The notes beneath the pieces were generated by a model, which searched no databases, was not told where the DNA came from, and saw only the letters and a list, made by a program, of their open reading frames with translations. Below, piece by piece: positions 1 through 7,962 of a stretch of 23,524 nucleotides of DNA. This DNA comes from Pseudomonadota bacterium (lineage in GTDB: Bacteria; Pseudomonadota; Gammaproteobacteria; Arenicellales; Arenicellaceae), in NCBI GenBank assembly GCA_018660405.1, contig JABJKL010000260.1, forward strand, positions 1-23,524, read 5' to 3'. Position 1 is the stretch's first letter. Every line of letters begins with the position of its first letter. The position numbers and the translations under genes are program-made.

Positions 1-168
1 CTTAAAACCTTGGCGATGCGAAAGCAAAACCATTATGCTAACCGAGCAAATCAACTAAATTGATGGGCGGGATACTCTCTTAGACTAGAGCCCGATCTGT
101 CCAAAAGGTTCTGACGACGTACAGCGTTTAAAACCGGTATAAAGTCTAAATTAAGTCGGGAGCTATCG

Positions 169-828
169 ATGATTAAGTTGTATACCGCAGGCACGCCCAA
201 CGGCAGAAAAATATCGATCGCGTTGGAAGAAATGAATCTGGATTACGAGGTTCACGCAATTGATCTTGGTGGTTTGGAGCAAAAACAAGATTGGTATCTA
301 AAACTAAATCCAAATGGACGTATACCGACGATCGTCGATCAGGGTAACGATGAATTTGTGGTTTTTGAGTCGGGTGCGATTTTAATCTATCTCGCAGAAA
401 GGACGGGATTACTGATGCCCTCAGAAGGCAGCAAACGGTCTGAAGTTATTCAGTGGCTAATGTTCCAGATGGGGGGTATTGGCCCGTTACAGGGGCAGGC
501 ACATGTGTTTTATCGTTATGCGCCTGAAAAAATCCCCTATGCGATCGATCGCTACCAGAAAGAGACTCGTCGATTATACGAAGTATTGGAATCTCAACTT
601 GCGCACCAGGAGTTCTTGGTTGGCGAGTATTCCATCGCAGACATCGCAACGTTTCCCTGGGTTCGGCGCCATGAATGGGCTGGTGTCTCAATCGATGGTT
701 TGCCTAATGTGGAACGTTGGTTAGCAGTGATTGAGGCACGACCCGCAGTACAGCGTGGTGTGGAAGTACCGAAGAAAGTTGAAAAAGAAGACAAAGTCAA
801 AGATGGAAAAGCGATGTTGGTTAAATAA
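169..828 (+). CDS. Glutathione S-transferase, Nu class (YfcG/YghU-like)
   Basis: Predicted cytosolic glutathione-dependent oxidoreductase or transferase of 219 residues. The N-terminal thioredoxin-fold domain (about residues 1-85) carries TPNGRKISIALEE near residues 9-21 and the glutathione-binding FESGAILIYLAE near 66-77. The C-terminal helical domain has the run IPYAIDRYQKETRRLYEVL and the N-capping SIADIATFPW. These match the E. coli YfcG pattern, whose members act mainly as disulfide-bond reductases with bound glutathione; the length fits (YfcG is about 215 residues). The Lys-rich tail after residue 200 (KKVEKEDKVKDGK) is variable. The ATG is preceded by GGGAG about 7 nt upstream. The gene is convergent with queG, the stop codons being 2 nt apart. 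The exact substrate is unknown. Confidence 0.9.
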   Translation: MIKLYTAGTPNGRKISIALEEMNLDYEVHAIDLGGLEQKQDWYLKLNPNGRIPTIVDQGNDEFVVFESGAILIYLAERTGLLMPSEGSKRSEVIQWLMFQMGGIGPLQGQAHVFYRYAPEKIPYAIDRYQKETRRLYEVLESQLAHQEFLVGEYSIADIATFPWVRRHEWAGVSIDGLPNVERWLAVIEARPAVQRGVEVPKKVEKEDKVKDGKAMLVK

Positions 829-830
829 AC

Positions 831-1919
831 TCAAGGTGCTGATTTTAACTTCTCCAGAGCCCAGTCAATATGCTCTTGCACCATTACGGTCGATTCTTCT
901 CGTCTGGTTTGCAGAGCGGTTATGATGTTATCGCATGGAACGCAGTTCCCTAAAGCCACGGCTATGTTTCGTTGCCAGCGCTCATAGCCGATGCGGCGAA
1001 TGGCGTTTCCTTCGGTATGTTTAAGAAATTCATCTTCAGTCCATTCAAACAGTTTAAGCAAATCCGGATCGGACAAATCCTCGCGAGCCAGAAAGCCGGC
1101 TTCTGTGGTGAGTTGTGCAAACTTGTTCCAGGGACAAACCAATTGACAGTCATCACAGCCATAGACGCGGTTACCCATGGCGCTGCGAAATTCTTTCGGA
1201 ATGCTGGTTTTCAACTCAATGGTGAGATAAGAGATGCAGCGTCGTGCATCGATCTGATAGGGCCCAATAATGGCCTGGGTCGGGCAGACATCTATGCAGG
1301 CACTGCAACTGCCGCAGTGGTTGATTGCGGGTTTATCAACGGGTAGAGGCAGATTGGTGTAAATCTCGCCAAGAAAAAAATACGAACCGCGCTGCTTGTT
1401 TAATAAATTGGAGTGCTTGCCGATCCAGCCAAGCCCCGCTTTTTCCGCCAGAGCTTTTTCGAGTACGGGTGCGCTGTCGGTAAACGCTCGATATTCATAG
1501 CCGTCCAGTTCATTGTTTATTCGTTCAGATAATTGCGCAAGACGTTTGCGAATTAGCTTGTGGTAGTCCTTTCCCAACGCGTAACGCGATATATAGGCAA
1601 TATCCGAATTTTGCAATGTTGCTTCGGCATGCAGCATATCGTGCGGCATGTAATCCATACGTGCAGAGATCACGCGTAACGTGCCTGGAATCAGGTCTGT
1701 GGGTCGGCTCCGTTTAGTGCCGTGACTTTTCATGTAATCCATTTCACCGTGAAACCCCTTTTCAAGCCAGTGAAGGAAATGCGATTCTTGTTCGTGTAAT
1801 GAGGTATCGGTGATGCCTGCCTCATCAAAACCCAGCTCGCGCGCCCATTGTTTTATCTGTTGGGCGAGGTCATGCAAGTGTGGCTTGTCGTCTATTGCGG
1901 GATCCATGGTGATTATCAT
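831..1919 (-). CDS. queG: Epoxyqueuosine reductase QueG
   Basis: Cobalamin- and iron-sulfur-dependent enzyme that reduces epoxyqueuosine to queuosine in the wobble position of tRNA, the last step of queuosine synthesis; cytosolic. The 362-residue protein has the DUF1730-type cobalamin-binding N-terminal region, the probable catalytic Asp148 in TDSAPVLEK, and two 4Fe-4S ligand sets: C202/C205/C208/C212 (CGSCSACIDVCP) and C255/C258/C262 (CDDCQLVCPWN), with a further Cys at 228. A short HEAT-like tail follows. It is divergent from nnr, as in E. coli (yjeS/yjeF). Two starts are possible, ATG at 1919 and ATG at 1907; neither has a clear Shine-Dalgarno sequence, and the longer is kept. Confidence 0.96.
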   Translation of the reverse strand: MIITMDPAIDDKPHLHDLAQQIKQWARELGFDEAGITDTSLHEQESHFLHWLEKGFHGEMDYMKSHGTKRSRPTDLIPGTLRVISARMDYMPHDMLHAEATLQNSDIAYISRYALGKDYHKLIRKRLAQLSERINNELDGYEYRAFTDSAPVLEKALAEKAGLGWIGKHSNLLNKQRGSYFFLGEIYTNLPLPVDKPAINHCGSCSACIDVCPTQAIIGPYQIDARRCISYLTIELKTSIPKEFRSAMGNRVYGCDDCQLVCPWNKFAQLTTEAGFLAREDLSDPDLLKLFEWTEDEFLKHTEGNAIRRIGYERWQRNIAVALGNCVPCDNIITALQTRREESTVMVQEHIDWALEKLKSAP

Positions 1920-1996
1920 ATTTTTGTCTATTATGGGGTGGCATCATTTAGATCTACCATCCCCTTTTATACTTTGGCTTCGTTGTTTATCAATAC

Positions 1997-2026
1997 TTGA
2001 CCATCTCGGTTGCGAAGCCTAATAAT
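1997..2026 (+). promoter_or_regulatory. Candidate sigma-70 promoter for nnr
   Basis: TTGACC (1997-2002), an 18-nt spacer and AATAAT (2021-2026) lie in the divergent queG/nnr gap about 65 nt before the nnr ATG. A 7-bp inverted repeat, GGCTTCG (1976-1982) and CGAAGCC (2013-2019), brackets the -35 element and spacer. It is a motif match only; no transcript evidence is available. Confidence 0.35.
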
Positions 2027-2091
2027 TATATACTTACTGTCAGCGATAACGGTTGGTTTTAGAGCTAGCCCAGGATTAGCCACTATTAATT

Positions 2092-3540
2092 ATGCGCAAA
2101 TACGATTGTGAATTATTCGATTCGGCCGCTAGCAAAGCGCTAGATGCCCTGTGCATCGAAACACAGGGTGTGAGCGGTTACGAACTGATGGCTCAAGCGG
2201 GTCATCAGGCTTATTTGTTGCTGGTCGCGCGCTACTGGCGGGCAAAAAGTGTTGTCGTGTTTTGTGGCCCTGGCAATAATGGCGGCGATGGTTACGTACT
2301 CGCGCGGCTATTACATCAGGCTGGCTTTGGTGCGCAGGTATACAGCTTAAAAGAACCGGCTACAAAAGACGCACGCCGGGCTGCACAGGAGGCTAATTCC
2401 GCTGGTGTAAAAATCGATACTTGGCGAGCGGATATGGATTGGCAAGCAGACTTGTTAGTAGACGCAATGTTAGGTATCGGCCTTAAAACCAGTCTACGAG
2501 CAGACTATTTGAGCTGTGTGCGCGAAATCAACCAACGAAATCTTCCTGTGCTCGCTATCGATGTGCCCACAGGTGTCGATGCAGACACGGGAGGTTTGTT
2601 GCCTGAAGCTATTGTTGCCGACAGTACTATTACGTTTATTACGCGTAAAGCGGGACTGTACAGCGGGCCAGCGCTCAACGTGCGGGGCGAATTGTATTTC
2701 TCTGATTTGGCAGTGGCACCAGAGTTATATGATCGTTTCGATCCCACTGCCCGGTTGATTCAGGCGGCGTTGCCTGATCGTAAACCCGATTCTCATAAGG
2801 GCAGTTATGGTCAGGTGGCCGCATTGGGTGGTGAGCGCACTATGCGGGGTGCGATTTTTTTATCAAGTCACGCGGCACTCCGAAGTGGCGCTGGCTTGGT
2901 CACCGCGCATACGCCAGATGCGGGCGTGACCGAAATTGATGAAGTGATGAGTCAGCAATGGCGCATTGGTGATGCGCTTCCGAAATGCGACGTTCTTTTA
3001 TTCGGTCCAGGTGCAGGTCAAGGTGAATGGGCTCAGGCGGCGTTCGAGGCGGCACAGGATTTCGACAAATTAAAGGTATTCGATGCTGACGCGCTGGCTT
3101 TGTTGGCCGATCGACCTAACCGGGATGATCAACGGATTATTACCCCACACCCTGGCGAGGCTGCACGTTTGTTGGGTGTTTCCAAGACCCAGATTCAAAC
3201 GGATCGTTTTCAGGCGGTGCGTGATTTGCAGGCAAAATATGGTGGGGTTGCTGTGCTAAAGGGTGCTGGAACGCTGGTTTGCGATGGCGATCAGTTGCAG
3301 CTTTGTGATCGCGGCAATGCCGGCATGGCGACTGCAGGAAGTGGTGATGTGCTGGCAGGAATTATCGCGGCCTTGCTGGCGCAAGGCTTGGTGCCAATGG
3401 CTGCTGCGTGCCAGGGTGTTCTATTGCACGCCATAGCGGGTGATTTGGCGACTGCGGAGCAGAGCGAGCAGGGAGTTATCGCCAGTAGCATAACGGCTCA
3501 CATTCCCCAAGCCATCAAAATCGGTTCGGACTCAACATGA
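2092..3540 (+). CDS. nnr: Bifunctional NAD(P)HX epimerase / ADP-dependent NAD(P)HX dehydratase
   Basis: Repairs hydrated NADH and NADPH in the cytosol. The N-terminal YjeF_N domain (about residues 1-215) epimerises R-NAD(P)HX to the S form; the C-terminal ribokinase-like domain (about 225-480) dehydrates the S form using ADP. Visible signatures are GPGNNGGDG (residues 59-67), AIDVPTGVDADTG in the epimerase part, then HKGSYGQVAALGG, LLFGPGAGQ, FDADALALL, ITPHPGEAARLLG and GNAGMATAGSGDVLAGI in the dehydratase part. At 482 residues it is a full-length fused protein. The stop overlaps the tsaE start in an ATGA junction, indicating coupled translation. The conserved link with tsaE is seen in E. 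coli (yjeF-yjeE). The start is the first ATG; no strong ribosome-binding site is visible. Confidence 0.97.
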   Translation: MRKYDCELFDSAASKALDALCIETQGVSGYELMAQAGHQAYLLLVARYWRAKSVVVFCGPGNNGGDGYVLARLLHQAGFGAQVYSLKEPATKDARRAAQEANSAGVKIDTWRADMDWQADLLVDAMLGIGLKTSLRADYLSCVREINQRNLPVLAIDVPTGVDADTGGLLPEAIVADSTITFITRKAGLYSGPALNVRGELYFSDLAVAPELYDRFDPTARLIQAALPDRKPDSHKGSYGQVAALGGERTMRGAIFLSSHAALRSGAGLVTAHTPDAGVTEIDEVMSQQWRIGDALPKCDVLLFGPGAGQGEWAQAAFEAAQDFDKLKVFDADALALLADRPNRDDQRIITPHPGEAARLLGVSKTQIQTDRFQAVRDLQAKYGGVAVLKGAGTLVCDGDQLQLCDRGNAGMATAGSGDVLAGIIAALLAQGLVPMAAACQGVLLHAIAGDLATAEQSEQGVIASSITAHIPQAIKIGSDST

Positions 3541-4028
3541 ATACGCACAAAATAGTTGGCAGCGATGCTATGCAAACTTTGGGTATGAGCTTGGCCAAAC
3601 AATGGTTGCCGAACAGCCATGAGCCTGTATCGAGCAGTCATGAGCCCGTATCGAGCAGTCGTCCGCCCGTATTGGTCTACCTGAACGGCGATTTAGGTAG
3701 CGGCAAAACAACGCTGGCGCAAGGCGTATTGCGTGGTTTGGGAGTGTCTGAGGCAGTAACGAGTCCAACTTATACATTGGTAGAGCAATACGAGACCGAC
3801 AGCGGTTTAATTAGTCATTTGGATTTGTATCGTTTGGAGCGGCCATCAGAACTTTCGGCACTTGGATTTGAGGATATCTACACAAATTCGGTACTTGTGA
3901 TAATTGAGTGGCCGAGCAAAGCGGCGGAATTCTTACCCAAACCAAGCTGTTCGGTTGAATGCACGTATGTGGATAGTGACTCCCGAATAGTTATGATTTC
4001 AGATGAAGAAAGCTTTGCATCTATCTGA
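3537..4028 (+). CDS. tsaE: tRNA threonylcarbamoyladenosine biosynthesis ATPase TsaE
   Basis: P-loop ATPase that works with TsaB and TsaD to place threonylcarbamoyl on A37 of ANN-decoding tRNAs. The protein has 163 residues. Walker A is GDLGSGKTT (about 51-59); the switch-type SPTYTLVEQY, the HLDLYRL motif and the VIIEWP strand follow in family order. An insertion of about 15 residues, made of two copies of SHEPVSS plus a degenerate third, lies between the first helix and the strand before Walker A and is not part of the usual fold. Translation is probably coupled to nnr through the 4-bp overlap. The C-terminal part after the EWP motif is unremarkable. Confidence 0.95.
   Translation: MNTHKIVGSDAMQTLGMSLAKQWLPNSHEPVSSSHEPVSSSRPPVLVYLNGDLGSGKTTLAQGVLRGLGVSEAVTSPTYTLVEQYETDSGLISHLDLYRLERPSELSALGFEDIYTNSVLVIIEWPSKAAEFLPKPSCSVECTYVDSDSRIVMISDEESFASI
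3615..3656 (+). repeat. In-frame 21-bp tandem repeat in tsaE
   Basis: Two 21-bp units (3615-3635, 3636-3656) differ at 2 positions and encode SHEPVSS twice; a diverged third unit follows, starting at 3657 (SRPPV). The low divergence suggests recent duplication. Confidence 0.85.
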
Positions 4029-4033
4029 AAAAA

Positions 4034-4062
4034 TTGAAATTATTGGATTTTTTTGCAATAAA
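4034..4062 (+). promoter_or_regulatory. Candidate promoter for amiB
   Basis: TTGAAA (4034-4039), 17 nt and AATAAA (4057-4062) follow the tsaE stop directly. Any transcript from here would carry the whole inverted-repeat element at 4107-4300 as its leader. Motif match only. Confidence 0.3.
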
Positions 4063-4106
4063 CGGCTAAAGTTGTGCCGTCAGACTTAATATCTCCTTGG
4101 TGGGCA

Positions 4107-4300
4107 AGTGCTCCTTCAGTTTAGGTTTGCTGTATTCAGAGTGATCCAGATGATTCAAGACAAGGCGCAGTTCGAAGAGAATGGCGAACCCTCATTCGAG
4201 GGCCGCAGCGCTTCAAGGGCTGCAACGCCGTATTGGGTCATCTGGATCACTCCCTTCGGGCGAGCCGCTGAACACCGCAAACCTAAATTGAAGGAGCACT
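4107..4300. mobile_element. MITE-like inverted-repeat element (family A)
   Basis: The 24-nt ends at 4107-4130 and 4277-4300 are inverted repeats with one mismatch (outer sequence AGTGCTCCTTC). A second perfect 14-nt inverted pair, AGTGATCCAGATGA, lies inside at 4140-4153 and 4238-4251. The core contains ATTCAAGACAAGGCG (4153-4167) and CAAGGGCTGCAACGC (4214-4228), both of which recur inverted at 23216-23274. The element has no credible gene, and I see no clear target-site duplication. It fills most of the tsaE/amiB gap. Confidence 0.75.
4291..4296 (+). promoter_or_regulatory. amiB ribosome-binding site inside the element end
   Basis: AAGGAG lies 6 nt before the TTG start at 4303. It is part of the right terminal inverted repeat, so the mobile-type element provides the Shine-Dalgarno sequence. 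In the full-length RNA the same bases can pair with CTCCTT in the left end (4111-4116), which would hide the site. Confidence 0.65.
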
Positions 4301-4302
4301 AG

Positions 4303-5697
4303 TTGCTTAGCTTAAATAGAAATAAATCAAGGCACTGCCTCCGGTTCTGCAAACACCGGTCAGCCTGCTTCACTATAGCGTTTCTGCTAATCCCGCACCT
4401 TCTCCTGTTTTCTGGTCAGGTGTGGGCTGCCACCAACGTTAACAATATTCGGTTATGGAATGCGCCAGATCATACCCGAGTGGTTCTGGATCTTGGCAAT
4501 AAGGCAGACTACAAAACATTTGAACTTGATAATCCCTTGCGCCTGGTTGTAGATTTGACCGAATCCAGATGGAAGGGGGATTTGCCGACAACGGCTAGCG
4601 ATGATCGGTTTTTAAAGGGTATTCGCACTGGGCAGCCTACGCCGGGTGTCACCCGTTTTGTGTTGGAACTGTGGCAAAAGGTAAGCGCAAATTCATTTCA
4701 GTTAGATCCCCATAAAGAATATGGATACCGTTTGGTTATTGATCTAAATGAGATTGTCGATAGCACTCCTGAATCTTCGGGTGCTGTGTATCTGCCGCCA
4801 TCACGGACTAGCCCGAGCGGCCCGATAAATGATCAGATATTAACAGTAGCTATTGATGCGGGCCACGGTGGGGAAGACCCGGGCGCTCGTGGCTCCCGAG
4901 GCTATCGCGAAAAAATAATTACTATGGAAATAGCGCGTCGATTAAAGAAAGTCATCGATGCTGACCCGAATATGCGGGGCGTGCTTACCAGGGATGGTGA
5001 CTACTATATTGATCTGCGCAAACGTACTGAAAAAGCTCGCGACCGCGGTGCTGAAGTATTTGTTTCTATTCATGCAGATGCCTTTCGTAGCGCGAGTGTA
5101 AGTGGCTCGTCCGTATATGCTTTGTCGCAGAGAGGGGCGTCGAGTGAGGAGGCCCGCTGGTTGGCAGATCAGGAAAACGCATCTGATCTTGTTGGCGGGG
5201 TGAGCCTAAAGGACAAAGATGCACTGCTGGCTGAAGTGTTGCTGGATTTATCCATGACCAAGACGATTAGTGATGGCCGGGAAGTGGGCGCCCATGTACT
5301 CAAACAACTTGCGAGCGTTGGCAAAGTTCATAAAAAGCGGGTTGAGCAAGCGCGATTTGTGGTGCTCAAATCCCCCGATATTCCGTCCATTTTGGTTGAG
5401 ACAGGCTTTCTTACCAACTCGGGCGAGGAACGCCGACTTTCGCAAAAAGATCATCAGGAGAAACTTGCCCAGGCGATATATCGCGGCCTAAAAGCCTACC
5501 AGGACGGCGTTCAGCCGCCCTTAAATATTGCGCGTGATACTTCTGCTATGCAATTTATTACCTACAAGGTGAAGCGTGGCGATACTTTGTCTGAAATTGC
5601 GGAAAAATACCGCGTTTCGTCCGGTAAGATTAAGCAGCACAACAGAATTCGAAACAATGTGGTGATGTTGGGCCAAAGCTTGCGTATCCCAAGATGA
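4303..5697 (+). CDS. amiB: N-acetylmuramoyl-L-alanine amidase AmiB with AMIN and LysM domains
   Basis: Periplasmic zinc amidase that cleaves the septal peptidoglycan stem peptide from MurNAc during daughter-cell separation. The 464-residue protein has a signal peptide (hydrophobic core about residues 24-40, likely cleavage near VWAA), an AMIN domain (about 45-130), a proline/serine linker, an Amidase_3 domain (about 180-395) and one C-terminal LysM domain (about 418-462). Zinc ligands are H188 (DAGHGGEDPG), E203 (YREK) and H257 (SIHAD); the catalytic Glu is E366 (VETGF). The start is TTG at 4303, supported by AAGGAG at 4291. Position between tsaE and mutL matches the amiB locus of other gammaproteobacteria. 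Both flanks carry inverted-repeat elements, and the downstream one shares the last two bases of the stop codon. Confidence 0.95.
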   Translation: MLSLNRNKSRHCLRFCKHRSACFTIAFLLIPHLLLFSGQVWAATNVNNIRLWNAPDHTRVVLDLGNKADYKTFELDNPLRLVVDLTESRWKGDLPTTASDDRFLKGIRTGQPTPGVTRFVLELWQKVSANSFQLDPHKEYGYRLVIDLNEIVDSTPESSGAVYLPPSRTSPSGPINDQILTVAIDAGHGGEDPGARGSRGYREKIITMEIARRLKKVIDADPNMRGVLTRDGDYYIDLRKRTEKARDRGAEVFVSIHADAFRSASVSGSSVYALSQRGASSEEARWLADQENASDLVGGVSLKDKDALLAEVLLDLSMTKTISDGREVGAHVLKQLASVGKVHKKRVEQARFVVLKSPDIPSILVETGFLTNSGEERRLSQKDHQEKLAQAIYRGLKAYQDGVQPPLNIARDTSAMQFITYKVKRGDTLSEIAEKYRVSSGKIKQHNRIRNNVVMLGQSLRIPR

Positions 5698-5834
5698 GAC
5701 CTTTGCACGATGGTCATTTTGTTCTCTGGCGGCGTTAAAAACGTACTCAATCGGTCATTTATGCCATATAAACTCCCTCTTTCCGTGCGTTTTGCGTTGC
5801 CAGAGAACAAAATTCCTGCTCGTGAAAAGGCCTC
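5696..5834. mobile_element. MITE-like inverted-repeat element (family B)
   Basis: The ends GAGACCTTTGCACGA (5696-5710) and its inverted partner (5820-5834) match at 13 of 15 positions. A perfect 15-nt inner inverted repeat ATTTTGTTCTCTGGC is at 5716-5730 and 5799-5813, and the arms remain similar further in, so nearly the whole 139 bp folds into one long hairpin. The first two bases belong to the amiB TGA stop. It contains no gene. The GAGACCTTTGCA terminus resembles ends I associate with IS5-type elements; that link is from memory and unverified. Confidence 0.75.
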
Positions 5835-5941
5835 AAGGTAGATAAAAATTAAATAGCGCGTGGCAATCGGACTGCCGCACGATAGAATTATCGCTCCAAA
5901 TTCTTTGCATACCTCAATAGTTTTTTAGAATCAGGAGCACC

Positions 5942-7834
5942 TTGAGTCCACCAGCAGATTCCCACGTTATAACGGAGCCGCGCATCAAAGCGATGCCGCC
6001 GCAGTTGATTAATCAGATTGCTGCGGGTGAGATCATTGAACGACCAGCATCAGTGCTTAAGGAGCTGATCGAAAACGCGTTAGACGCAGGTGCTACTCGA
6101 ATTGAAGTTACTGCGGAGAGAGGTGGCGTTAAACGTTTGCTGATATCAGATAACGGTGGTGGAATATTAAAACAAGATTTAGCGCTGGCTTTGGCGCGTC
6201 ATGCAACGAGTAAAATTGATAGCCTGGATGATCTGGAAACGGTTGCCACGCTTGGGTTTCGTGGTGAGGCACTGGCAAGCATAGCATCCGTCGGACGATT
6301 AACTCTTCGTTCAAGGGCCCGAGGTGAAGATAGTGGATGGGAAATCCGTAGCGAGGGAGATGACCAGATAAGTGAAGCCGTACCGGTGGCAATGCCAGTC
6401 GGCACGTGGATAGAAGTGCGCGATCTTTTTTACAACACGCCAGCGCGTCGGAAGTTTTTGCGTACTGAACAAACTGAGCTAAATCGCTTGGATCAGACGT
6501 TGCGGCGCATGGCGATGTCGCGTTTTGATGTGAAGTTCGAGTTCAGTCACAACGGTCGAGTGCGGCGACATCTCGACGATGCGATGACGCAACCGCTAGA
6601 GCGGATTGCCACGGTTATGGGCGATGAGTTTGTGTCTAACAGTGTGCCACTGGACGCCGCGGCTGGGGCAATGCATTTAAGCGGTTGGCTTGGATTACCT
6701 GCATTCTCACGGGCGCAACGCGATATGCAGTACTTCTTCCTGAACGGGCGGCTTATTCGAGACCCAACCGTTTCGCACGCGATAAAGCGTGCATATCAAG
6801 ATGTACTGTTTCATGGAAGACAGCCCGCTTACGTGGTCTATTTGGAGCTGGATCCGGCACGGGTCGACGTGAATGTGCACCCAAGCAAACACGAGGTACG
6901 GTTTCGTGACGGTCGCGATGTGCATGGGTTTATTCAAAAAGCAGTGTCCGAAGTGGTCGAGGCTGGTGTCGGTGATAACCCATCTTTAAGTGCATCCTTT
7001 GTACGGCCGACGGTAGTAAGCCAGTCGAATGCAGGTGCGAGCCCGGAACAGGAATCCGTATTTGCTGCCGGTGCGTACGCTGCGCCTGCAATGTCTGGTG
7101 CGAGTAGTGCTGAGTCGACCCGGTTTTATAAAGGTTTGCATGGCGGTCAGCCGAATCATTTTGGTGTAGTTTCTGATGTGGTTAGAGAGCCTGTTTTGAC
7201 CGGCGGGATTGAAGCGGCCAGCTCAGAGAGTGATATGCCGCCATTGGGTTTTGCGCTTGCGCAACTTCATGGCGTTTATATTCTTGCGCAAAATAGTAAC
7301 GGCATGGTGGTCGTGGATATGCATGCGGCACATGAACGAATTACCTATGAAAGGCTAAAACAGCAATATGAAGCAGGTAGTGATGCCAACCAGGAAGCGC
7401 CCGGGCAACCGTTGATCGTGCCGGTGAGCCTGGTTGTGAGCGATCGCGAAATTGCCGCCTGGGAGTCTAATAAAGATTTATTCCCCAAGTTGGGGCTGGA
7501 AGTAGACCAATTGGATGAAACCGGTTTAGTGGTTCGCTCAGTGCCTAAATTATTGCTCAACGCGGATATCGCTCAATTAGTTCGAGACGTATTATCCGAC
7601 TTGATCGAAGCGGGTAGTTCGGGCCGAATAGAGCAAACCATAAACGAAACGCTTTCTTCAATGGCATGTCATGGATCCGTTCGTGCGAATCGTAAGTTAA
7701 CAATCGAAGAGATGAATAGTCTGTTGCGAGATATGGAGCACACCGAACGCAGTGGTCAGTGCAATCACGGCCGACCCACGTGGATTCAGTTAAGCCTTCA
7801 GGAATTTGACCGCTGGTTTAAGCGTGGGCAGTGA
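5942..7834 (+). CDS. mutL: DNA mismatch repair protein MutL with endonuclease motif
   Basis: Couples MutS recognition of mismatches to strand removal. The 630-residue protein has an N-terminal GHKL ATPase (E44/N45 in ELIENALDAG, ISDNGGG at 68-74, TLGFRGEA at 103-110), a transducer domain, a variable Ser/Ala-rich linker (about 345-430) and a C-terminal dimerisation domain. The C-terminal part contains DMHAAHERITYE (D459, H461, E465, E470), fitting the DQHA(x)2E(x)4E metal-binding endonuclease motif, plus MACHGSVRAN (574-583) and GQCNHGRPT (605-613), which complete the metal site. E. coli MutL lacks these and uses MutH. The start is TTG at 5942 with AGGAG at 5933-5937; the first in-frame ATG (5993) has no ribosome-binding site and would clip the conserved N terminus closely. 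Confidence 0.97.
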   Translation: MSPPADSHVITEPRIKAMPPQLINQIAAGEIIERPASVLKELIENALDAGATRIEVTAERGGVKRLLISDNGGGILKQDLALALARHATSKIDSLDDLETVATLGFRGEALASIASVGRLTLRSRARGEDSGWEIRSEGDDQISEAVPVAMPVGTWIEVRDLFYNTPARRKFLRTEQTELNRLDQTLRRMAMSRFDVKFEFSHNGRVRRHLDDAMTQPLERIATVMGDEFVSNSVPLDAAAGAMHLSGWLGLPAFSRAQRDMQYFFLNGRLIRDPTVSHAIKRAYQDVLFHGRQPAYVVYLELDPARVDVNVHPSKHEVRFRDGRDVHGFIQKAVSEVVEAGVGDNPSLSASFVRPTVVSQSNAGASPEQESVFAAGAYAAPAMSGASSAESTRFYKGLHGGQPNHFGVVSDVVREPVLTGGIEAASSESDMPPLGFALAQLHGVYILAQNSNGMVVVDMHAAHERITYERLKQQYEAGSDANQEAPGQPLIVPVSLVVSDREIAAWESNKDLFPKLGLEVDQLDETGLVVRSVPKLLLNADIAQLVRDVLSDLIEAGSSGRIEQTINETLSSMACHGSVRANRKLTIEEMNSLLRDMEHTERSGQCNHGRPTWIQLSLQEFDRWFKRGQ

Positions 7835-7859
7835 TTATGGGAACGGCACTTTATTCTAC

Positions 7860-7962
7860 GTATGGCTTCCGAATGCCAGAATAACACGCCGTGAACCCTT
7901 CCCTGGGGGCTCGGCGCCAGCTCCCTGCTGGCGACGGTTATTCTGGCATTCGAAAGCCATAC
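7860..7962. mobile_element. Short inverted-repeat element (family C) between mutL and miaA
   Basis: 26-nt ends at 7860-7885 and 7937-7962 are inverted repeats with one mismatch (outer sequence GTATGGCTT, inner GAATGCCAGAATAAC). The 51-bp interior holds a second pair, CGCCAG and CTGGCG. The element is a strong hairpin that could act as a transcript-stability or attenuation structure. It is unlike the two upstream elements. No coding sequence; 16 nt separate it from the miaA start. Confidence 0.75.

Noticed and set aside
972..1346. 124-codon plus-strand frame inside queG
   Set aside because: It is antisense to the iron-sulfur region of queG, which is clearly coding; no independent start signal or family match.
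4108..4302. 64-codon open frame between tsaE and amiB
   Set aside because: It coincides end to end with the inverted-repeat element; the frame is a by-product of the repeat and has no domain content.
5904..5931. TTGCAT and TAGAAT boxes before mutL
   Set aside because: The -35 matches only 3 of 6, and a start from this -10 would fall at the mutL initiation codon, leaving no ribosome-binding site in the RNA.
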